DNA of 13,284 bases, from assembly GCA_910586475.1 (NCBI GenBank), contig CAJUHM010000058.1:1-13284 (forward strand). The letters are read 5' to 3'. Under the pieces are notes generated by a model, which was given only the letters and a program-made list of their open reading frames with translations, searched no databases and was not told the origin of the DNA. Positions 7,303 through 13,284 of the stretch are shown here, one piece after another. Each line of letters opens with the position of its first letter. Positions within the stretch are counted from its first letter, which is position 1. This DNA is from an uncultured Muribaculaceae bacterium. Its GTDB lineage: Bacteria > Bacteroidota > Bacteroidia > Bacteroidales > Muribaculaceae. Made by a program: the position numbers and the translations under genes.

Positions 7303-8067
7303 TCAGGAACCGAGAAAACTGTTGAGGACCGCAGCGAACTGCACCGGATTGTCCAGAAAACTATAATGGCCGCAGCCGGCGAAACTGACCAGACCGGCAT
7401 CCGGAATAAGACGCTCCATTATCCGCGCGTCGCGCATCGGAGTCGCCGTATCGTTCTCTCCCCAGACAAGAAGTGTCGGAGCTTTGATTGACGCCATAAC
7501 AGGCCGGAGATCCTCATTGACCACCTTGCTCAGCACTGCACGCATCTTCGGGCTTGCCACAGCATAGTCCGCCGACGCGTTTTTGCGGCGTCTCGCCTCA
7601 ATGACCGCCTCTGCCCTCTCCTTCCCGAGAAAAAGCGTCGTCAGCCGGCGGGAGGCCTTGAAACTGTAGACCTTGAAATAATACTTCAGCGAACGCTTAG
7701 GCTTGACACCGGCCGCATCCACCAGAATCAGCTTCCCGACCCTGTTTCGCGATGAATAGAGAATTCCGACACGTCCGCCGAAAGAATGTCCCAGCAACAC
7801 CGGATTCTCCATCCCGACCCTGGCGGTAAACTTCTCGATCAGATGCGTATAATCCTCGACCCCCCAGACTGCCGGAGGCTCAGGAGACTGCCCGAAGCCC
7901 GGAAAATCAACATTATAGACCTTCCCATGCTTCTCGGCAATGCGGGCGACAGAGGCCAGTGTCGAGTTGTCACAGCCCCAGCCGTGCATCAGAAGTATCG
8001 GAGAACCTTCTCCCTGAGTCGTATAGTGAAGTTTGACTCCATCAATATCAATAGTATTACTTTCCAA
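7303..8067 (-). CDS. Alpha/beta hydrolase fold enzyme, TTG start
   Basis: The 254-aa soluble hydrolase starts with the family N-terminus IDIDGVKLHYTTQGEGSPILLMHGWG; HGWG (28-31) forms the oxyanion hole. The catalytic triad is complete: Ser95 in GHSFGG (93-98), Asp206 in GEND (203-206) and His234 in GCGH (231-234). A cap region rich in Lys/Arg lies at about 122-165. No signal peptide is seen, so it is cytoplasmic. The start codon is TTG 8067: an in-frame TGA at 8079-8077 closes the frame upstream, and the first internal ATG (Met27) would remove the first strand. The substrate is unknown; esterase, lipase and thioesterase activities all fit. It is the first gene of the operon with the MurF-like ligase and ddl, so it may act on a cell-wall precursor or carrier (inference). 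Confidence 0.88.
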   Translation of the reverse strand: MESNTIDIDGVKLHYTTQGEGSPILLMHGWGCDNSTLASVARIAEKHGKVYNVDFPGFGQSPEPPAVWGVEDYTHLIEKFTARVGMENPVLLGHSFGGRVGILYSSRNRVGKLILVDAAGVKPKRSLKYYFKVYSFKASRRLTTLFLGKERAEAVIEARRRKNASADYAVASPKMRAVLSKVVNEDLRPVMASIKAPTLLVWGENDTATPMRDARIMERLIPDAGLVSFAGCGHYSFLDNPVQFAAVLNSFLGS

Positions 8068-8137
8068 CGTCAGTCTTCAATAATCAGTGTTAGAATTCTT
8101 GCGGCTCAGCAGGCGGACCTCGTCGCCAAACCAACGG

Positions 8138-8145
8138 CAAAGTTA
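8138..8145 (-). promoter_or_regulatory. -7 box of the hydrolase-MurF-like-ddl operon
   Basis: The minus strand reads TAACTTTG, a perfect TAnnTTTG. The nearest TTTG upstream (8163-8160) is 14 bp away, shorter than usual. The leader to TTG 8067 is about 65 nt. No promoter-like site is obvious within the two small gaps of the operon. Confidence 0.5.
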
Positions 8146-8178
8146 AGCATAAAAGTTGACAAATTGAAATAGAAAACT

Positions 8179-8227
8179 GCCCCATTTTCACCCCCGCGAC
8201 CATTTTTAGCCGACCGCAAAATGGGGC
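8179..8227. repeat. Perfect 10-bp inverted repeat between divergent promoters
   Basis: GCCCCATTTT (8179-8188) and AAAATGGGGC (8218-8227) are exact reverse complements separated by 29 bp. The pair lies between the -7 box of the leftward hydrolase operon (8138-8145) and the -33 element of rmuC (8232). A shared operator or a hairpin are both possible. Confidence 0.5.
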
Positions 8228-8231
8228 TCCA

Positions 8232-8263
8232 TTTGGCCGATCCGACATTTCTCACTAACTTTA
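8232..8263 (+). promoter_or_regulatory. Promoter of rmuC
   Basis: -33 TTTG (8232-8235), a 20-bp spacer and -7 TAACTTTA (8256-8263, one mismatch to TAnnTTTG). The rmuC ATG is 47 nt downstream. This also argues against the longer open frame from 8221. Confidence 0.65.
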
Positions 8264-8310
8264 CATTAACATTCCCCTCTCTTTGCAGAGACCAAACAGA
8301 CACCCAGACT

Positions 8311-9594
8311 ATGGAATCAACCATTATAATCCTCGGAATCATAATCGTCATCCTGCTGCTTCTGTTGTTTCTGTCATCCGGAAAACAAACAAAGCTACAG
8401 AACGAACTGACCGCATCGCGGGAAATCAACGCCGCCCTGCGGGAAAACTCTGCGCGGCTTGAAGCACGCGCCCTCAACGCCGAGCAACACGCCTCCCGCC
8501 TTGAAAAGCTCCAGGCCGAAAACGCCCAGACAACCCTCCGCGAACAGCAGAAAATCAACGAACAGTCCGAAATGCGCTTCCGGCTGATTGCAGGCGAACT
8601 CCTATCGACCCACGTCGACAGAATGAACGAACAAAACGAAAACAACATCTCACGTCTGCTGTCGCCCCTCAAAGACGACATCGACAAATTCCGTCGCGAC
8701 GTAACCGACTTCTACTCCAAAGAATCTGCCGAACGATTCTCGCTACAGCAACGCATCAAAGAACTGATCCAGACCAACGACAGCATCGGACGCGAAGCCC
8801 GCGAGCTCTCAAAGGCCCTCCGGGGCAATTCGAAAGTCCAGGGCGACTGGGGCGAACTCGTCCTCGAGACAATCCTCGAAAACTCCGGACTGAGAAAAGG
8901 AGAAGAATTTGAAGTCCAGATGCAGCGCGACGAGAACGGAGCGACCATCCGTGGCGAACACGGCAACCAGCTCCGGCCGGACGTCGTCGTCAGATACCCC
9001 GGCGGCAAAGTGATGGTCATCGACTCGAAAGTCTCTCTGACATCTTTTGTCGAAATGGTCAACTGCGACTCCGACGACGAGCGCGCTCGACTCGGCCAGC
9101 TCCACCTTGCAAGCGTCATTCGCCACGTCAACGAACTGAGCCAGAAAAACTATCAGGACTACGTCGGTCACCACAAACTCGACTTCGTAATGATGTTCAT
9201 CCCCAACGAAAGCGCCTACACAGCCGCCCTCGGACTCGATCCGGCACTCTGGGAAAAAGCCTACAACAAACGCGTTCTGATCGTTTCGCCGACTCAGCTC
9301 GTCGCATCTCTCAAGATCGTCTCCCAGCTATGGAGCCACGACAGACAGACACGCAACGCTATCGACATCGCCGAACGCTCAGGCGCGATGTACGACAAAT
9401 TTGTCGGATTCGTAGCCGATATGGAGCGGATCGAACGCGCCCTCTCTTCGACACGCATCGCCTACGATGCCGCAATGAAAAAACTGCGCGACGGAACCGG
9501 CTCCCTGATCGTGCGCGCGGAAAAACTGCGCGAACTTGGCGTAAAGGCCTCCAAACGCCTCCCGTCCGGACCCGAAGACCGGACCGACGCCTGA
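8311..9594 (+). CDS. rmuC: DNA recombination protein RmuC
   Basis: The 427-aa protein has one N-terminal TM helix (about 4-22, ILGIIIVILLLLLFL), a long coiled coil (about 25-165) and the RmuC domain. The RmuC signature is clear in LRGNSKVQGDWGE and the following LETILENSGL (170-194). A PD-(D/E)xK nuclease-like core is visible as RPD (Asp224) and IDSK (Asp238, Lys240), followed by FIPNE (297-300 region) and SPTQL. E. coli RmuC limits inversions at short inverted repeats and is thought to cleave DNA structures; the exact activity is not settled. ATG 8311 is chosen because it sits directly before the TM helix and downstream of the promoter. The gene stands alone and converges with the ECF sigma gene with 13 bp between stops. 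A GTCCGG/CCGGAC hairpin (9564-9584) lies inside its 3' end without a T-tract. Confidence 0.95.
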   Translation: MESTIIILGIIIVILLLLLFLSSGKQTKLQNELTASREINAALRENSARLEARALNAEQHASRLEKLQAENAQTTLREQQKINEQSEMRFRLIAGELLSTHVDRMNEQNENNISRLLSPLKDDIDKFRRDVTDFYSKESAERFSLQQRIKELIQTNDSIGREARELSKALRGNSKVQGDWGELVLETILENSGLRKGEEFEVQMQRDENGATIRGEHGNQLRPDVVVRYPGGKVMVIDSKVSLTSFVEMVNCDSDDERARLGQLHLASVIRHVNELSQKNYQDYVGHHKLDFVMMFIPNESAYTAALGLDPALWEKAYNKRVLIVSPTQLVASLKIVSQLWSHDRQTRNAIDIAERSGAMYDKFVGFVADMERIERALSSTRIAYDAAMKKLRDGTGSLIVRAEKLRELGVKASKRLPSGPEDRTDA

Positions 9595-9607
9595 GAGCGA
9601 CCCGCCC

Positions 9608-10117
9608 CTATCGACCGACATAATCCTTCAGCATCTCCTGAAGCTTATGACGCGCATAGAAAATCCGGCTCTTGATCGTGCCAACCGGCAGATGCATCCT
9701 GTCAGCGATCTCCTTGTAGTGATAGCCCGCAAGAACCATCGAAAACGGAATCGCATATTCCGGCGAAAACGAATGGATCGCATTCTGGATCTCAATGACC
9801 GAAAATGAATCCTCCGGACTCGGCGCCGTCTCATCGTCTGCGGCATTCAGATAGTACGAATCATCCGTATTGTCGAGCGTCACACAGCTCTTCGCCGCAC
9901 GCCGGTAATTATTGATGAAAATATTCCTCATGATCGTAAACACCCAGCCCTTGAAATTGGTGTTGTCCTGATACTTATCCTCATTGTCGAGAGCCTTCAG
10001 AGTCGTATCCTGAAGAAGATCGCTCGCATCCTCACGGTTCGACGTCAGGACGTACGCAAAATTATATAAATGGGTCTGGAGACCAAGAAGCTGTTGTTGG
10101 AAGATTTTGTGTAACAT
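9608..10117 (-). CDS. ECF-type RNA polymerase sigma factor
   Basis: The 169-aa protein is the size of a two-domain ECF sigma-70 factor. Region 2 spans about 10-76: LYNFAYVLTSNREDASDLLQD for core binding and -10 melting, then NFKGWVFTIMRNIFINNYRR. An acidic linker (about 82-105) joins it to region 4 (about 107-163), whose HTH is GYHYKEIADRMHLPVGTIKSR, the part that reads the -35 element. It directs RNA polymerase to a small stress or envelope regulon. No anti-sigma gene is adjacent: its downstream neighbour is the convergent rmuC, and upstream is the divergent deaminase gene. It therefore differs from the FecI-type pairs common in this phylum, and its control may lie in the long leader upstream or in an unlinked factor. 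The start is ATG 10117; the helix needed for region 2.1 begins right after it. Confidence 0.92.
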   Translation of the reverse strand: MLHKIFQQQLLGLQTHLYNFAYVLTSNREDASDLLQDTTLKALDNEDKYQDNTNFKGWVFTIMRNIFINNYRRAAKSCVTLDNTDDSYYLNAADDETAPSPEDSFSVIEIQNAIHSFSPEYAIPFSMVLAGYHYKEIADRMHLPVGTIKSRIFYARHKLQEMLKDYVGR

Positions 10118-10135
10118 AACTGGAGATTTTTTGAG

Positions 10136-10207
10136 AGAGCGTTTGAATTTGAATCAAACTTTGAAGTTTCTGCTTTTCTTACTGCAATTCAATTCAGACA
10201 ACGCTCT
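10136..10207. repeat. Interrupted inverted repeat in the sigma-gene leader
   Basis: AGAGCGTT (10136-10143), TGAATT (10144-10149) and GAAT (10151-10154) pair with 10200-10207, 10191-10196 and 10187-10190. This makes an 18-bp stem with a 3-nt and a 1-nt bulge. Inside it is a smaller palindrome, AAACTT-TG-AAGTTT (10156-10169). It begins 19 nt upstream of the sigma start codon. Confidence 0.5.
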
Positions 10208-10354
10208 GAGTTTGAGAGAATATTGAAAAAATCGGCTTCCCGGCGGACTCTCGGCGGAATCGCCCTAAGTCGTCGGCCTACTTCTTTAACTCTGCCGAAA
10301 GTCTTATTGTTTTGGGTTTTCACACTTTTCGACCCTTTTCACATTTCACTTCCG

Positions 10355-10362
10355 CAAATTTA
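10355..10362 (-). promoter_or_regulatory. Candidate -7 box of the ECF sigma gene
   Basis: The minus strand reads TAAATTTG, a perfect TAnnTTTG, with a poor -33 region. If used, the leader would be about 230 nt and contain the interrupted inverted repeat. I see no equally good box closer to the gene. The 10118-10474 gap holds this site, the leader repeats and the divergent deaminase promoter, but no gene. Confidence 0.4.
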
Positions 10363-10412
10363 ACAGAATTCGGTTTTCCCCATTAAAACCCTATTAAAAT
10401 AGACCGTTTCTT

Positions 10413-10443
10413 ATTGCCATTTCAAGCCTTTTCACTACATTTG
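10413..10443 (+). promoter_or_regulatory. Promoter of the dCMP deaminase unit
   Basis: -33-like ATTG (10413-10416), a 19-bp spacer and -7 TACATTTG (10436-10443) match the Bacteroidota pattern. ATG 10475 lies 31 nt downstream. The GTG at 10457 would fall within a few bases of the expected transcription start. Confidence 0.65.
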
Positions 10444-10474
10444 CGAATTAATTTGAGTGTCTCACTATTTCAAA

Positions 10475-10897
10475 ATGGACAAACAAGATCTTTTAGACAG
10501 AAGATACCTGCGCATGGCATCTATCTGGGCTGAAAATTCATATTGCATAAGGCGTCAGGTCGGAGCAATTCTCGTTAAAGACAAGATGATAATTTCCGAC
10601 GGATTCAACGGAACTCCGGCCGGATTCGAAAACATATGCGAAGACCCCGCCAGCGGACTAACCAAGCCCTACGTCCTCCATGCCGAAGCAAACGCGATAA
10701 CGAAAGTCGCCCGGAGCAACAACTCTTCGGAGGGATCAACTCTCTACGTAACCGCGTCGCCATGTGTCGAATGCGCCAAGCTGATAATTCAGGCCGGCAT
10801 TAGGCGCGTCGTTTTCAACGAACTCTACCGGATCGCCGACGGCATTGAACTCCTCCGCAGGGCCGGCGTCGAATGCGTCCACATCCCTGAGATCTGA
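10475..10897 (+). CDS. Deoxycytidylate (dCMP) deaminase family protein
   Basis: The 140-aa zinc-dependent deaminase converts dCMP to dUMP, the precursor for thymidylate, if the family assignment holds. The catalytic HAE (69-71) and PCVEC (96-100) motifs supply one His and two Cys zinc ligands plus the catalytic Glu71. Cys24 and Cys55 (NICED) may form the second, structural zinc site seen in dCMP deaminases. RRQVGAILVKD (26-36) is the typical first strand. The length fits ComEB/dCMP deaminase (about 140-190 aa) rather than CDA or the larger RibD. ATG 10475 is preferred over GTG 10457 because of the promoter position. The S41 protease gene starts 79 nt downstream on the same strand without an obvious promoter, so co-transcription is likely. 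Confidence 0.88.
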   Translation: MDKQDLLDRRYLRMASIWAENSYCIRRQVGAILVKDKMIISDGFNGTPAGFENICEDPASGLTKPYVLHAEANAITKVARSNNSSEGSTLYVTASPCVECAKLIIQAGIRRVVFNELYRIADGIELLRRAGVECVHIPEI

Positions 10898-10976
10898 AAA
10901 CTGCCGCCTCTTCGACCGGACCTGTCCGCTTCCTGTTCCTGACAAATCACTCCAACATATTCACCGACCTTTATTA

Positions 10977-12629
10977 ATGAAAAATCTTTTCGGACGCCCA
11001 TCCGTATGGGCCCCACTTGCAATCGCCTTCTCTCTGACTTTCGGACTCTGGCTCGGCGCGACATTCTTCACCGCCGGACGAAGCTACGGTCCCGTCTATG
11101 ACAAACTTGCAACCATAATGCAGCTTATCGACAATGACTACGTCGACCAGATTGACACCGACAGCCTTCTCGAAGCCTCCCTCTCGGAAATCATAGCTCG
11201 ACTTGACCCTCATTCAAGCTACATCAAAGCCGAAGACCTCCAGGCTGTCAACGAAGACCTCGACGGATCCTTCAGCGGCATCGGAATCTCATTCAACATG
11301 CTGACCGACACAATTACAGTTCTTGAAGTCATACCTGGTGGACCATCGGAAAAAGTCGGACTGATGCCCGGCGACAGGATAATCTCCATCAACGACACGG
11401 TCGTTGCCGGACAAAGCTGGACAAACGAACGCGTAATCCGGAATCTCAGAGGTGAAAAAGGATCGAAAGTAGGACTTGGCATAATGCGCGACAACTCTCC
11501 CAAACTGCTGTCTTTCGAAGTAACTCGTGGTGACATTCCGGTCTCTTCGGTCGACGCTTCCTATCTCGCCGCAAAAAATATCGGCTACATCAAAATCAAC
11601 AAATTCGCTAAAAACACCTACTCCGAATTCCTCAACGCTCTTGTGGCTCTCAAAAACGACGGTGCCGAAAACTTCATAATCGACCTCCGGGGCAACGGCG
11701 GCGGATTCATGGAGCCGGCAATCCTGATGGCCAACGAATTCCTCTCTGCAGGTAGCCCGATAGTAGCCACTCACGGCAGAATCAGCGATGTCGAAAATGA
11801 AATCCTTGCCGACGGATCGGGGGCTTTCCAGGACGCCTGCGTCATCGTAATGCTCGACGAATTCTCGGCAAGCGCAAGCGAAATCTTTGCCGGGGCGATG
11901 CAGGACAACGACCGCGGACTCATTCTCGGACGCCGTTCTTTTGGAAAAGGTCTCGTTCAGCGCCAGATCGATCTCCCGGACAATAGCGCCCTCCGGCTGA
12001 CCACTGCCCGCTACTACACACCATCCGGACGATGCATCCAGAAACCCTACACTCTCGGCAGCAACCTTTCCTACAGCATGGAAATCGCCGACCGCTTCCG
12101 CCACGGCGAGGACTTCAACCCCGACAGCATCAAATTCGACACCTCCCAGACATTCTCCACCTTAGGCGGACGCACCGTCTACGGCGGAGGCGGAATAATG
12201 CCCGACATATATGTCCCCAACGACACAACCGGCATCTCAAGCTACTATATCGACGTGTTCAACGCCGGACTCCTCCAGAAATTCGCGTTCAACTACGCCG
12301 ACAGAAATCGCAGCTCTCTCAAGACCGCAAAGAATCTCAAATCGCTCCTGGCAATGCTACCAGCCGACGACCAGATCCTGCAGGATTTTGCCTACTTCGC
12401 CCGTGACACAGAAAAAATACCGCCAAGGTGGTACTACATAAACATTTCCCGCAACCTGATTGTTAATCAACTGAAAGCCCTGATCGCACGCGATGCCCTC
12501 GGCATCTCAGCCTACTATGAGGTAATCAACGCCTCCGACAACGCGTTCAGTCAGGCCTTGAAGGAATTCGCCGGAGGCAACGCCGAATTCCCGATTATGA
12601 CCGACAAGTTTAACAACAACGGAAAATGA
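10977..12629 (+). CDS. S41 family carboxy-terminal processing peptidase (CtpA/Prc-like)
   Basis: The 550-aa protein has an N-terminal signal anchor (about 12-33), placing the enzyme in the periplasm. A helical segment DYVDQIDTDSLLEASLSEIIARLDPHSSYI is followed by a PDZ domain (about 88-175, with GIGISF and PGGPSEKVGLMPGDRI). The S41 catalytic domain has DLRGNGGG (236-243), the nucleophile motif FSASASE (296-302) and the general base in GRRSFGKG (318-325). Ser299 and Lys324 are 25 residues apart, as in known Ser/Lys CTPs. The C-terminal 140 residues (about 405-550) form a helical extension, common in Bacteroidota members. These proteases trim or degrade envelope proteins from their C-termini. 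ATG 10977 begins just before the TM helix; the frame continues upstream only through the deaminase gene. Its stop overlaps the next gene's start (ATGA). Confidence 0.94.
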   Translation: MKNLFGRPSVWAPLAIAFSLTFGLWLGATFFTAGRSYGPVYDKLATIMQLIDNDYVDQIDTDSLLEASLSEIIARLDPHSSYIKAEDLQAVNEDLDGSFSGIGISFNMLTDTITVLEVIPGGPSEKVGLMPGDRIISINDTVVAGQSWTNERVIRNLRGEKGSKVGLGIMRDNSPKLLSFEVTRGDIPVSSVDASYLAAKNIGYIKINKFAKNTYSEFLNALVALKNDGAENFIIDLRGNGGGFMEPAILMANEFLSAGSPIVATHGRISDVENEILADGSGAFQDACVIVMLDEFSASASEIFAGAMQDNDRGLILGRRSFGKGLVQRQIDLPDNSALRLTTARYYTPSGRCIQKPYTLGSNLSYSMEIADRFRHGEDFNPDSIKFDTSQTFSTLGGRTVYGGGGIMPDIYVPNDTTGISSYYIDVFNAGLLQKFAFNYADRNRSSLKTAKNLKSLLAMLPADDQILQDFAYFARDTEKIPPRWYYINISRNLIVNQLKALIARDALGISAYYEVINASDNAFSQALKEFAGGNAEFPIMTDKFNNNGK

Positions 12630-13180
12630 ACAAAAACGACATTCGCCGACGGGTCAGAGCACGTAAAAACCTCTTGACTGACTCCGAACGCCAGACTGCT
12701 GCACGTCGCGTTTTCGACCGATTCGAGCAGTTTGCCGCCTTCGCCATGAGCGAACATATTCTCATTTACCACTCACTCCCCGACGAGCTTTCGACTCTGG
12801 AATTTATCGACAGGTGGAACCGCTCCAAACGCTTCTATCTCCCGAGAGTCAACGGCGTCAACCTTGAGCTCCTGCCCTACGAAAAGACATCCTTGAAAAT
12901 GGGCGCGTTCAGTATCGAGGAACCATCCGGCGACGACATTGTCAGTCCCGACAGAATCGACCTGATAATCGTCCCTGCCGTTGCCTACGACCGCTCAGGC
13001 AACCGCGTAGGACGCGGAAAAGGATTCTACGACCGACTGCTTGCCACGACACACGCATTCACCGTCGGCGTCGCCTATGATTTCCAGCTCGTCGACGAAA
13101 TCGAGACCGAATCATTCGACATACCCGTCGACATGGTCATAACAGAGTCTCAGGCATTCCTCTCACCCAGACGGCGCTGA
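12626..13180 (+). CDS. 5-formyltetrahydrofolate cyclo-ligase
   Basis: The 184-aa cytoplasmic enzyme converts 5-formyl-THF and ATP into 5,10-methenyl-THF, recovering the stored folate form. Family features are in order: the N-terminal helix NDIRRRVRARKNLL (4-17), YHSLPDELST (48-57), KRFYLPRV (68-75), the substrate loop MGAFSIEEP (92-100), IDLIIVPAVAYDRSGNRVGRG (111-131) and the ATP-binding GRGKGFYDR (129-137). The length matches the family (about 180-200). Its ATG overlaps the S41 protease stop in the sequence ATGA, so translation is probably coupled, although the two proteins have no obvious shared pathway. With the deaminase two genes upstream, it gives the operon a link to one-carbon and thymidylate metabolism. 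A T8 run follows at 13191-13198, but no GC stem precedes it, so I do not call a terminator. Confidence 0.95.
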   Translation: MNKNDIRRRVRARKNLLTDSERQTAARRVFDRFEQFAAFAMSEHILIYHSLPDELSTLEFIDRWNRSKRFYLPRVNGVNLELLPYEKTSLKMGAFSIEEPSGDDIVSPDRIDLIIVPAVAYDRSGNRVGRGKGFYDRLLATTHAFTVGVAYDFQLVDEIETESFDIPVDMVITESQAFLSPRRR

Positions 13181-13230
13181 TTTTGAAATATTTTTTTTGA
13201 ATTTGGACCGACAAGGCTGATTCTGCTGTC

Positions 13231-13238
13231 TATCTTTG
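13231..13238 (+). promoter_or_regulatory. Candidate -7 box at the right edge
   Basis: TATCTTTG matches TAnnTTTG. The upstream TTTG at 13202-13205 is 25 bp away, too far for a standard -33. A frame with ATG at 13246 stays open for 13 codons to the window end, but it is too short to identify or trust as a gene. The box suggests that a new rightward transcription unit begins here. Confidence 0.4.
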
Positions 13239-13284
13239 CGGCGATATGTTGCAATGCCGCCCCCTCATACCGCCCCGCACGCGC

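Noticed and set aside
7281..7400. 40-codon N-terminal extension of the MurF-like ligase
   Set aside because: It overlaps the hydrolase's catalytic-domain end in another frame and has no TM or family features; ATG 7280 begins directly at the first TM helix.
11289..12104. 271-codon antisense open frame within the S41 protease gene, and similar long antisense frames in ddl, the MurF-like gene and rmuC
   Set aside because: They are explained by codon composition of the GC-rich genes on the opposite strand; none shows a recognisable domain or promoter.
13191..13198. T8 run after the cyclo-ligase gene as a terminator
   Set aside because: There is no GC-rich stem directly before it.

Overview
The window looks like chromosomal DNA from a member of the Bacteroidota, most likely order Bacteroidales. 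Good matches to the Bacteroidota promoter -7 box TAnnTTTG, some with a TTTG-like -33 element 19-21 bp upstream, sit before almost every transcription unit. Clear Shine-Dalgarno sites are not evident. The genes also fit: a TonB-dependent outer-membrane receptor, a membrane-spanning TPR/HTH regulator and an ECF sigma factor. A Muribaculaceae-like member is my guess; family and genus cannot be fixed from this sequence alone.

Layout. Positions 1-2152 (minus strand) hold the 5' end of a TonB-dependent receptor and, upstream of it, a 563-aa lipobox/TPR/TM/LuxR-HTH regulator. Positions 2153-2534 are non-coding, with a bulged hairpin and the terminator of a tRNA-Ser(UGA) gene at 2535-2622 (minus). 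Positions 2752-4367 (plus) hold trmN6 and a CPBP membrane protease. A strong bidirectional terminator (4389-4441) separates this pair from the convergent minus-strand operon 8067-4458: alpha/beta hydrolase, a membrane-anchored MurF-like ligase and a D-Ala-D-Ala ligase. Divergent from that operon is rmuC (8311-9594, plus). It converges on an ECF sigma gene (9608-10117, minus) whose leader appears long and structured. Positions 10475-13180 (plus) hold dCMP deaminase, an S41 carboxy-terminal processing protease and 5-formyl-THF cyclo-ligase, the last two overlapping by 4 nt.

Most of the right-hand 10 kb is housekeeping: tRNA modification, nucleotide and folate metabolism, DNA maintenance and envelope proteolysis. 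The most interesting unit is the hydrolase/MurF-like/Ddl operon. Its ATP-grasp ligase keeps all D-Ala-D-Ala ligase catalytic residues. The partner Mur ligase has a multi-TM N-terminus where MurF normally has its uridine-nucleotide-binding domain, and its C-terminal motif differs. This suggests a membrane-based peptide-ligation step that may not be canonical MurF chemistry. The second most interesting unit is the regulator plus TonB receptor pair at the left edge.
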